A stretch of 12,264 nt of DNA from an uncultured Lachnospiraceae bacterium (GTDB lineage Bacteria > Bacillota > Clostridia > Lachnospirales > Lachnospiraceae), in contig USKC01000064.1 of assembly GCA_900555195.1 (NCBI GenBank), positions 1 to 12,264 on the forward strand, read 5' to 3'. The notes beneath the pieces are model-generated. The model did no database searches. It was not told the origin of the DNA and saw nothing but the letters and a program-made list of their open reading frames with translations. The translations under genes and the position numbers were made by a program. Of the stretch, positions 7,553 through 12,264 are shown in pieces. Position 1 is the stretch's first letter. Every line of letters starts with the position of its first letter.

Positions 7553-7581
7553 AGGCCCGCAGGATTTGCCCGCAGAGGCCT
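7553..7581 (-). other. Hairpin in the murA leader
   Basis: In minus-strand RNA the stem AGGCC/GGCCT (outer) plus GCGGG/CCTGC (inner, with a G-U pair) forms between the nearest murA promoter and the murA ribosome site. The G-U pair becomes an A-C mismatch on the plus strand, so the fold favours minus-strand RNA. Only three T follow, so it is a poor terminator; a stability or attenuation role is possible but unproven. Confidence 0.4.
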
Positions 7582-7659
7582 CTATGATAACCTCTTGAAC
7601 CAGATCACCCGAAGATCTCAGCCGCCTCTTCCCAGCTGAAAGCTTCTTCTATATGACTT

Positions 7660-7689
7660 ATTATAAACTGTCTTTTTTTCTTTATGCAA
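7660..7689 (-). promoter_or_regulatory. Candidate murA promoter, proximal
   Basis: TTGCAT (7689-7684), 18-bp spacer, perfect -10 TATAAT (7665-7660). It gives a leader of about 150 bases to the murA ATG, containing the hairpin at 7553-7581. Confidence 0.6.
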
Positions 7690-7727
7690 AACACGATTAG
7701 TAAAATCTGACATATAAATTTTCGGAT

Positions 7728-7756
7728 ATTATACCATATATACAAAAATTATGCCA
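7728..7756 (-). promoter_or_regulatory. Candidate murA promoter, middle
   Basis: TGGCAT (7756-7751), 17-bp spacer, perfect -10 TATAAT (7733-7728) with an extended TG element (TGGTATAAT). The -35 is weak; the extended -10 may compensate. Confidence 0.5.
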
Positions 7757-7775
7757 GTGAATCAGTCCAAGAGCG

Positions 7776-7803
7776 ATTATAACACATTTTTTGGGAATGT
7801 AAA
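7776..7803 (-). promoter_or_regulatory. Candidate murA promoter, distal
   Basis: TTTACA (7803-7798), 16-bp spacer, perfect -10 TATAAT (7781-7776) with an extended TG element (TGTTATAAT). Together with the two downstream copies this gives three perfect -10 boxes within 125 bp. The rest of the gene-free stretch 7505-7902 holds the murA leader and the hairpin at 7842-7862. Confidence 0.6.
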
Positions 7804-7841
7804 CCGTTAATTTCTTTCCAGAGGCGACGATCGTTCCCGCC

Positions 7842-7862
7842 CAGCCCTGCCGGGTAGGGCTG
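7842..7862 (-). other. Hairpin downstream of the M23 peptidase gene
   Basis: The perfect 7-bp stem CAGCCCT/AGGGCTG with a seven-base loop lies 40 bases after the peptidase stop. Neither strand shows a T run after it, so it is not a canonical terminator, though it is the only structure in the place where the operon's terminator would be expected. Confidence 0.35.
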
Positions 7863-7902
7863 ATACAGCATATCTAACAGGGTGCACGCAATGGCACAGC
7901 AG

Positions 7903-9474
7903 CTATTCCAGATACTCCAAAGGATTCACGGCCACCCCATTGATCCGCAGTTCAAAATGCAGATGAGGGCCGGTACTCCTTCCCGTGTTGCCGCTGAGCG
8001 CGATCTTGTCCCCCTGATCCACATGATCTCCCACATTCACCAGAACTCTGCTCAGATGTCCGTATCTGGTCTCTCTGCCGTCCGCATGCTGAATATAGAC
8101 CACATACCCGTAACCGCTTCCCCAGCCGGCCCGCGTAACTGTGCCGCCGCTGCTGGCCATAACCGCGGTGCCCACCGGCGTAGCCCAGTCTATTCCCTGA
8201 TGGTTCGTGGAAGCCCCACGGGTAGGCGCATTCCTTCCTCCGAAGTTGGACGACAGCCTCCCTCCGGAAATCGGTCTGATATAGGTGGGAGGGACCTGGG
8301 TTCCTCTTCTTATGATTCTGGGAACCGCTTCATAATCCACTTCCTCCAGAAGGATTTCCTCCATCATCTCCGCATCATTTCTGTAGGTAATAATGCTCGC
8401 CACTTTCCGATGGCCTTCTGAAGGCTCCTGCACCACCTCCTGCTGGGTAGTATACCACTCATCCACATCCACATATTCCACCGGAGCATTATAATTTTCT
8501 TCCGCATACACCAGTTCTTCATGAATTACGGAAAGCTCTGGTTCAGGAACGGTGATGATGAGTTCATCCCCCACGCGTATGGTGGAATTCTCATCCTCCA
8601 GCCCAGGATTCATTGAAACCAGGTCTTCCACCGTCAGGGAATGATCCAGCGCAATCTGGGACAGGGTATCTCCGGCGCTAACCTCGTATATCTGCTCCGT
8701 CTCCTGTTCCTTAAGCACCTGATCGATCGCCTCTTCCACCGGCGTCAGTTCCTCTTCCATCAGGTATGCTTCCACCACTTCCACAGTATCCGCGAAATCC
8801 AGGGATACCAGCCCGTAATCGATGCTTTCAAAATCCTGAGGCTGCGCCGGCTCCACCGCCGCGAGCACTTCCTCGAAAAATGCCCCGACGCCCGCGCTCG
8901 CGGCCGTCTCTTCCTGCTGCGCCTGTTCCTCCGTTCTGCAGACAGAAGTGGTAAGCACATTCAGTTCCCTTTCCGGATCCACCACAAGCTCCACCGTAAA
9001 CTCGTCATTCGGATCATATTGATCCAGACAGGTGTTCAGAAGTTCCAGCACTTCATCGCTATTTCTTAAATTCACCGTGTAATCATTGATCTTCACCGTA
9101 TAAGCATGCTGAAGCGTTTCGTACCGGCTCTGTTCCAATACGCCCCGCATATTCTCTCCGATCGCATTCCGTCCGTCCACCGTCCCGAACACCACGCTCT
9201 CGCCTTCCAGCCTCAGATCAGCCTTGAGAAATACCATCTCTTCTCCCTGGCCTGCCAGTTCCGCCCGCGCCTGCCAGAGGACATCTTCCATCTCTTCCGG
9301 CCGATCCGTTCTGCCCACATAGGTCTCATTCAGATAGACATCAAATACATTCTCGCCCTCAGGCTCATACTTCACAAAAGAAGGAACAAAAAGGACAGCG
9401 ATTGCAAGGATGCCAAACGCCGTCAGCTCAGATATCGCTCTCAGTTTCCTGTAATGCTTCGTAATACGTTTCAT
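7903..9474 (-). CDS. Membrane-anchored LysM-G5-M23 peptidoglycan hydrolase
   Basis: 523-residue cell-wall enzyme. Residues 1-18 are basic and cytoplasmic, followed by one transmembrane anchor (about 19-35), a long acidic extracellular spacer (36-260), a LysM peptidoglycan-binding domain (262-309, YEVSAGDTLSQIALDHSL), a G5-like domain (about 312-391, ending IIRRGTQVPP) and a C-terminal M23 metallo-endopeptidase domain (401-520). Zinc ligands are intact: His425 and Asp429 in NHQGIDWA, and His506 in GPHLHFELR, with His473 (YGHL) and His504 as the second catalytic set. It should cut peptide cross-links of peptidoglycan at the membrane-wall interface, for example during growth, division or sporulation. 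The ATG overlaps the stop of the flavin reductase (ATGA); the nearest GGAGG is 18 bases away, so translation probably depends on coupling. It is the last gene of a three-gene operon. Confidence 0.93.
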   Translation of the reverse strand: MKRITKHYRKLRAISELTAFGILAIAVLFVPSFVKYEPEGENVFDVYLNETYVGRTDRPEEMEDVLWQARAELAGQGEEMVFLKADLRLEGESVVFGTVDGRNAIGENMRGVLEQSRYETLQHAYTVKINDYTVNLRNSDEVLELLNTCLDQYDPNDEFTVELVVDPERELNVLTTSVCRTEEQAQQEETAASAGVGAFFEEVLAAVEPAQPQDFESIDYGLVSLDFADTVEVVEAYLMEEELTPVEEAIDQVLKEQETEQIYEVSAGDTLSQIALDHSLTVEDLVSMNPGLEDENSTIRVGDELIITVPEPELSVIHEELVYAEENYNAPVEYVDVDEWYTTQQEVVQEPSEGHRKVASIITYRNDAEMMEEILLEEVDYEAVPRIIRRGTQVPPTYIRPISGGRLSSNFGGRNAPTRGASTNHQGIDWATPVGTAVMASSGGTVTRAGWGSGYGYVVYIQHADGRETRYGHLSRVLVNVGDHVDQGDKIALSGNTGRSTGPHLHFELRINGVAVNPLEYLE

Positions 9475-10073
9475 GAGTTTCGCTTTTCTTTTCCTCCCGC
9501 CGGACGCTTTTTCTTCTTTGCAACGCTATAGCCAAATGTGCCGACCTGTTTTCCCAGCCCAAAATAGGCGCCATGGGAATAGCAGATCGGAGAGGCCTTT
9601 TCAAGATGGAACCGATTCTTCTCATCCATATAGGCATCGTCCACATGCACGCTGACCACCTCCGCAATAAACAGGCTATGGCTTCCCAACTCCATCTCCT
9701 GACGGACGCGGCATTCCAGATTGACCGGACATTCCCGAATCAGCGGCGCCTTCACAATCTCTCCCGGTTCCTGTGTCAGCCCGGTTTCCTTCCACTTATC
9801 TACATTCCTTCCGCTCTTCACCCCGCACAGATCCGTAACCCGGGCCAGTTTCTCCGTGGTCAGGTTCACCACAAACTCTCCCGTTTCCCGGATCATGTGA
9901 AAGGAATATCTTTCGGGGCGGACGGAAATCGAAAGCATGGGAGGGGTACTGCAAACCGTTCCGGCCCATGCCACAGTCAGTATATTGCTGTTTCCTTCTC
10001 TGTCCGCACAGCTTACCAGGACTGCAGGTACCGGATAAAGCATGTTTCCCGGCTTCCATACCTGTTTTCCCAT
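9471..10073 (-). CDS. Flavin reductase / flavoredoxin family protein
   Basis: 200-residue FMN-binding split-barrel protein of the flavin reductase-like family. The characteristic N-terminal run GNMLYPVPAVLVSCADREG and the block NILTVAWAGTVCSTPPMLSISVRP (FMN phosphate and ring contacts in the family) are present, followed by VVNLTTEKLARVTDLCGVKSGRNVDKW and GSHSLFIAEVVSVHVDDAY. Such proteins reduce or carry FMN in anaerobes; the physiological partner is unknown. The tail is strongly basic (KKKKRPAGGKEKR) and may be disordered. I chose the ATG at 10073, with AAAGGAG 12 bases and AGGG five bases upstream; a TTG start at 10121 would overlap the AAAGGAG site. It starts 37 bases after the hendecad-repeat gene and its stop overlaps the peptidase start, so all three genes form an operon, although no functional link is obvious. 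Confidence 0.88.
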   Translation of the reverse strand: MGKQVWKPGNMLYPVPAVLVSCADREGNSNILTVAWAGTVCSTPPMLSISVRPERYSFHMIRETGEFVVNLTTEKLARVTDLCGVKSGRNVDKWKETGLTQEPGEIVKAPLIRECPVNLECRVRQEMELGSHSLFIAEVVSVHVDDAYMDEKNRFHLEKASPICYSHGAYFGLGKQVGTFGYSVAKKKKRPAGGKEKRNS

Positions 10074-10110
10074 TTGTTCCCTATTCTCCTTTATCCATAA
10101 TCTCTCTCGC

Positions 10111-10944
10111 TTATATTCCAAGTATTCCCAAAACCTGCAGAATAAACAGCAGGATATTCACCAACGCAGCGGCCATCGTGATGCCGAGCATCGGCTTGAG
10201 CCCTTTTCCCGCTTCTTTGAGTTCTTCCGTCTGCTTCTTTCCCTCTTCCACCACCACGGCCTGGACGTTCCGGTATACCTTCACGTTCTCTTTATGGGTG
10301 AACTCGTCCGTCTGCTTCTGCATATCGCGCAGGCTCTCCGTCTGGCTCTCAACCAGCTGGCGGATCTCCTCAACGCGCTGAGCGGTCTCTATGTTCCGGT
10401 TATTCACTTCCTGTATCTTGGAAAGGCTCTCTTCGGTCAGCCTGCGAATCCCATCCAGGCTTTCTTCGGCCATGCTCTCCATCCGCTGCATGCTGCTTTG
10501 CGCCAGCTGCTCCATATCAGAAAGGCTTTTGGCCGCCAGCTCTTCCAGCCGCTTCGCTCCCTCATCCGCAAGCCGCGCAACCTGAGCTGCCCCTTCTGTG
10601 CTCATACGGTTCAGCCCCTGCTCGCCCGATGCAGAATATCTCTTCAGGCCCGAAGAACATTCCTGTGCCAGCTTCTGTATCCCCTGCAGTCCCTCTTCTG
10701 CCAGCTTCTGCATGCCTGAAGCGCCCTCTTCCGTCAGCGCCTGTATTCCGGCCGCGCTCTTATCCGTATAACGCTGGATCACATCCAGCGTCTCCACATT
10801 TTTCATATTGGTCTTACGCATCTCCTGGAGATACCCGTCATATTCCACAAGCTGATTGCGCAGCCGCTTCGCCTCCTGTGCATCCGGGTTTGTTCCCCCG
10901 TTTCCCGCAGCGCGGCCCGATATGCCGTCTCTGTAATCTTCCAT
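10111..10944 (-). CDS. Tail-anchored protein with eleven 11-residue (hendecad) repeats, unknown function
   Basis: 277-residue protein I cannot assign to a named family. Residues 1-25 are Gly/Asn-rich. From 66 to 186 the sequence divides without gaps into eleven 11-residue units of the form G-[I/M/L]-x-x-[L]-[A/T]-E-E-[G/S]-x-x, for example GIQALTEEGAS, GMQKLAEEGLQ, GIQKLAQECSS, GLNRMSTEGAA, RMESMAEESLD, GIRRLTEESLS. Positions 2 and 5 are hydrophobic throughout (a Tyr in one unit), which predicts a long amphipathic helix of apolipoprotein/LEA/hendecad coiled-coil type. A more ordinary charged helix (187-248) follows, then a hydrophobic segment 251-277 with no charge after it: a C-terminal membrane anchor. 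The helix would therefore sit in the cytoplasm on the inner membrane face. The ATG follows GGAGGG by eight bases. It is first gene of the operon with the flavin reductase and the M23 hydrolase. A structural or scaffolding envelope role is a guess. Confidence 0.85.
   Translation of the reverse strand: MEDYRDGISGRAAGNGGTNPDAQEAKRLRNQLVEYDGYLQEMRKTNMKNVETLDVIQRYTDKSAAGIQALTEEGASGMQKLAEEGLQGIQKLAQECSSGLKRYSASGEQGLNRMSTEGAAQVARLADEGAKRLEELAAKSLSDMEQLAQSSMQRMESMAEESLDGIRRLTEESLSKIQEVNNRNIETAQRVEEIRQLVESQTESLRDMQKQTDEFTHKENVKVYRNVQAVVVEEGKKQTEELKEAGKGLKPMLGITMAAALVNILLFILQVLGILGI
10387..10749 (-). repeat. Eleven tandem 33-bp coding units (hendecad repeat)
   Basis: This segment encodes residues 66-186 of the tail-anchored protein: eleven in-frame 33-bp units with conserved protein pattern and visibly related but diverged DNA (recurring CAGCTTCTGxATxCC and TCTTCxG stretches on the plus strand). 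The units keep exact length with no insertion, which points to selection on the 11-residue helix period. Confidence 0.8.
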
Positions 10945-11005
10945 CCCTGAAGCCCTCCGCTCTTAAGCCAGTCTCAGCTTTGACATACTTCGACTATTTT
11001 TTTAA

Positions 11006-11034
11006 ATTTTAGCATCATTTTCCTCACATTACAA
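11006..11034 (-). promoter_or_regulatory. Sigma-A promoter of the hendecad-flavin reductase-M23 operon
   Basis: TTGTAA (11034-11029), 17-bp spacer, TAAAAT (11011-11006) on the minus strand, about 60 bp before the first ATG of the operon. This is the best-placed promoter in the region. Confidence 0.65.
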
Positions 11035-11150
11035 CCGCCACTTGCCCCGCTTTCAGGGAATTCCTCTCGTCTCAGTGAATGCTGTACCAAAGAATGATTT
11101 TGTATAAAATGCACTGTTTCTTTTTTAAGCTATGTGCTTTTTTATTAGTT

Positions 11151-11206
11151 TTAACCACACATTCATATTGAGTTCATAGTTTATTCATAATTGGCTGTTA
11201 TATTAT
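11151..11206 (+). promoter_or_regulatory. PhoP-box-like tandem hexamers and -10 box of a plus-strand promoter
   Basis: Four hexamers start at 11151 (TTAACC), 11162 (TTCATA), 11173 (TTCATA) and 11184 (TTCATA), an exact 11-bp period, each followed by 5 bp. TTCATA fits the Gram-positive PhoP half-site TT(A/C/T)A(C/T)A, and TTAACC fits at five of six positions. A -10 box TATTAT follows at 11201-11206, putting the array at about -62 to -24 relative to a start near 11213, which is where PhoP-type activators bind. No -35 box of normal spacing exists, as expected for an activator-dependent promoter. Another OmpR-family regulator could equally use the site. Confidence 0.55.
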
Positions 11207-11212
11207 AAGTGT

Positions 11213-11309
11213 AGCGAGGGAAGATCGCTTCTTCTTTTAAAATGTAACTTAGATAAATTTTTTCATAATAGCCCCGGCGCCTATGGTGTCGGGGCACTCC
11301 TCATTTTTT
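11213..11309 (+). ncRNA. Putative small RNA, undescribed, about 97 nt (or about 200 nt if it ends at 11415)
   Basis: This plus-strand stretch lies downstream of the PhoP-box-like promoter and has no usable reading frame (the only ATG in the first part is followed at once by TAA). The predicted start coincides with a small hairpin AGCGA/TCGCT (11213-11229). An AU-rich single-stranded part is followed by a strong hairpin, GCCCCGGCGCC / GGTGTCGGGGC (11271-11281 and 11285-11295), 11 pairs with a three-base loop. Two of these pairs are G-U, which would be A-C mismatches in minus-strand RNA, so the structure favours a plus-strand transcript. The single-stranded ACTCCTCA and TTTTTT follow (to 11309); ACTCCTC is complementary to ribosome sites. 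The T run is eight bases from the stem, so termination may instead occur at 11378-11415. It converges on the alarmone synthetase gene. Confidence 0.45.
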
Positions 11310-11377
11310 CGTCTTTTCATGGCATCCCGTTTCCTTTCCGCAGGCTCTTTTCCCGCTTTTTTCATCTTTTGGAAATG

Positions 11378-11415
11378 AAAAATTCCGGAACAGCATCCTG
11401 CTGTCCGGAATTTTT
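11378..11415. terminator. Bidirectional intrinsic terminator
   Basis: A very stable hairpin: AAAAATTCCGG (11378-11388), a bulged A, ACAGCA, loop TCC, TGCTGT, CCGGAATTTTT (11405-11415). Both strands end in five T directly after the G/C-rich stem. On the minus strand it terminates the alarmone synthetase gene (81 bases after its stop); on the plus strand it would stop the putative small RNA or protect the synthetase gene from antisense read-through. Confidence 0.85.
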
Positions 11416-11496
11416 ATGAACCGTTCCCGGATTCTACCTATATAATAATAATGAGCAGCCGGATTCGTCCGCATCGGGCGCACTCTCCCGGTCTGT

Positions 11497-12144
11497 CTAC
11501 CCTTCTTTTTCTCCACTCAAACTCAGAATCTCTTCATTCAATGACAGCATCCTCGCATCCAGATCGGATACCATCTTCGCACATTCCACCAGCTGCCTGC
11601 GAATGTGTTCAGGCGCTTTTCCTTCAAACTTATAATTGATCTTATGCTCCAGACTGGCCCAGAAGTCCATGGCCACCGTCCGAATCTGGATCTCCACCTT
11701 CACTTCCACAATCCGATCCGACAGAAAGACCGGAACCGTTACCAACATATGATAGCTTTTATAACCGCTCTCCTTCGGACGCCTGATATAGTCCTTCACC
11801 GATATAACCTTGATGTCATTCTGATTCCGCAGCATATCCGCGATTCGGTAGATATCGGACGTAAAGGAACAGATCACCCGAATTCCCGCAATATCGTTGA
11901 CATATTTCACCATATTTTCAATGGTGGATTCATAACCGTAGCGCTTCAATTTCTTGACAATGCTCTCTGAGGTTTTCATCCTGGATTTAATATGCTCGAT
12001 CGGATTATAGCGGTGTACATGCTGGAACTCATCATTGAGGATCTCCAGCTTGGTATTGATCTGCTTCAGCGCCGCGCTATATACCAACGTCACCTCCTGC
12101 CAGCTGTCCACCTGATCTCCTCTGGTATCCACTTCAAATTCCAT
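11497..12144 (-). CDS. Small alarmone synthetase, RelQ/YjbM-type GTP pyrophosphokinase
   Basis: 215-residue single-domain (p)ppGpp synthetase without hydrolase or regulatory domains; it transfers pyrophosphate from ATP to GDP/GTP in the cytoplasm. Family motifs in order: RMKTSESIVKKLKRYG (55-70, substrate-binding basic stretch), NDIAGIRVICSF (83-94), RPKESGYKSYHMLV (122-135), VEIQIRTVAMDFWASLEHKINYK (150-172, with the catalytic Glu of EIQIRT). Length matches the 210-220 residues of RelQ enzymes. I chose the ATG at 12144 because homology starts just after it; its own ribosome site is weak (AAGGCG about ten bases upstream). The frame also allows a GTG at 12201. An upstream ORF of 25 codons overlaps the start, suggesting coupled translation. 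Expression is probably stress- or growth-phase-controlled, as for other small synthetases. Confidence 0.92.
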   Translation of the reverse strand: MEFEVDTRGDQVDSWQEVTLVYSAALKQINTKLEILNDEFQHVHRYNPIEHIKSRMKTSESIVKKLKRYGYESTIENMVKYVNDIAGIRVICSFTSDIYRIADMLRNQNDIKVISVKDYIRRPKESGYKSYHMLVTVPVFLSDRIVEVKVEIQIRTVAMDFWASLEHKINYKFEGKAPEHIRRQLVECAKMVSDLDARMLSLNEEILSLSGEKEG

Positions 12145-12211
12145 TCTTCTGCTCACGCCTTTCCATTTCTGTACGCTTCCAGGCTTCTTCCTGGTCAACA
12201 CGTCTTTCCAT
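12134..12211 (-). CDS. Upstream ORF of 25 codons overlapping the alarmone synthetase start
   Basis: An ATG at 12211 preceded by AAAGGATAATAGAGA (a fair ribosome site nine bases away) opens a 25-residue, highly charged frame beginning MERRVDQEEAWKRTEMERR and ending in TGA at 12134-12136. Its stop lies inside codon 3 of the synthetase frame counted from the ATG at 12144 (11-base overlap, different frame). It has a better ribosome site than the synthetase, so ribosomes finishing it could re-start on the synthetase ATG. Alternatively it marks the true N terminus of the enzyme joined by a sequencing or real frameshift, or is chance. No family recognised. Confidence 0.4.
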   Translation of the reverse strand: MERRVDQEEAWKRTEMERREQKNGI

Positions 12212-12229
12212 TCTCTATTATCCTTTTAA

Positions 12230-12238
12230 ATTATAACA
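12230..12238 (-). promoter_or_regulatory. Extended -10 promoter upstream of the alarmone synthetase
   Basis: TGTTATAAT on the minus strand: perfect TATAAT (12235-12230) plus the TG of an extended -10. No good -35 is present (ATACAG at 17 bp). The transcript would start about 13-15 bases before the upstream ORF's ATG, so the ORF would be the first thing translated. Confidence 0.5.
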
Positions 12239-12264
12239 TAGTTTTCTCTGTGCTGTATAGAATG

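Noticed and set aside
7585..7655. Short coding-looking run in the murA leader (EEAFSWEEAAEIFG then stop)
   Set aside because: No start codon with ribosome site precedes it and it is under 20 codons; could be a remnant but not supportable.
11041..11150. Search for a gene or structured element between the hendecad operon promoter and the PhoP-box-like array
   Set aside because: Only AT-rich sequence with a weak GCAC/GTGC pairing and a plus-strand TATAAA without a -35 partner; nothing supportable.
11301..11516. Minus-strand frame of 71 codons after the alarmone synthetase
   Set aside because: It spans the strong bidirectional terminator, overlaps the synthetase 3' end and has no ribosome site.

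Overview
The window reads as chromosome of an anaerobic, low-to-mid GC Clostridia, most likely Lachnospiraceae. The signs are a Stickland-type glycine/sarcosine/betaine reductase, AGGAGG-type ribosome sites, sigma-A promoters, a SAM-I riboswitch and OmpR-type two-component signalling. All protein genes I accept lie on the minus strand, so the window is described from right (upstream) to left. I see no rRNA, tRNA, CRISPR array, insertion sequence or phage gene.

Right end (about 10950-12264): a small alarmone synthetase (RelQ/YjbM type) is preceded by an overlapping 25-codon upstream ORF. Downstream of it is about 550 bp without a protein gene. This stretch ends in a strong bidirectional terminator and contains a plus-strand unit running against the synthetase gene. 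The unit has four PhoP-box-like hexamers at exactly 11-bp spacing, a -10 box, a short 5' hairpin and a strong hairpin whose G-U pairs only form in plus-strand RNA. I read it as an undescribed small RNA gene, possibly phosphate- or envelope-stress-responsive, and it is the most interesting item here.

7903-10944: an apparent three-gene operon behind a good promoter. The first gene encodes a tail-anchored protein with eleven uninterrupted 11-residue repeats. The second encodes a flavoredoxin-type flavin reductase. The third, coupled to it through an ATGA overlap, encodes a membrane-anchored LysM-G5-M23 cell-wall hydrolase.

4693-7902: murA (peptidoglycan precursor synthesis) lies behind three candidate TATAAT promoters. 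Next comes metK (S-adenosylmethionine synthetase), which has its own promoter, a SAM-I riboswitch with both alternative folds readable, and a terminator.

1-4613: a PhoR-like histidine kinase and an OmpR-type response regulator share an ATGA overlap. They are followed by a degenerate HPr-like protein that has lost the phosphorylatable histidine but keeps the regulatory serine, then by grdE and the first third of grdB/F/H. grdE has its own candidate promoter and a terminator-like hairpin directly before its ribosome site.

Common themes are envelope construction (MurA, M23 hydrolase, kinase/regulator pair), nutrient and stress signalling (alarmone synthetase, putative small RNA, HPr-like protein) and amino-acid/C1 metabolism (glycine reductase, MetK). 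Apart from the two operons, the genes seem separately controlled.
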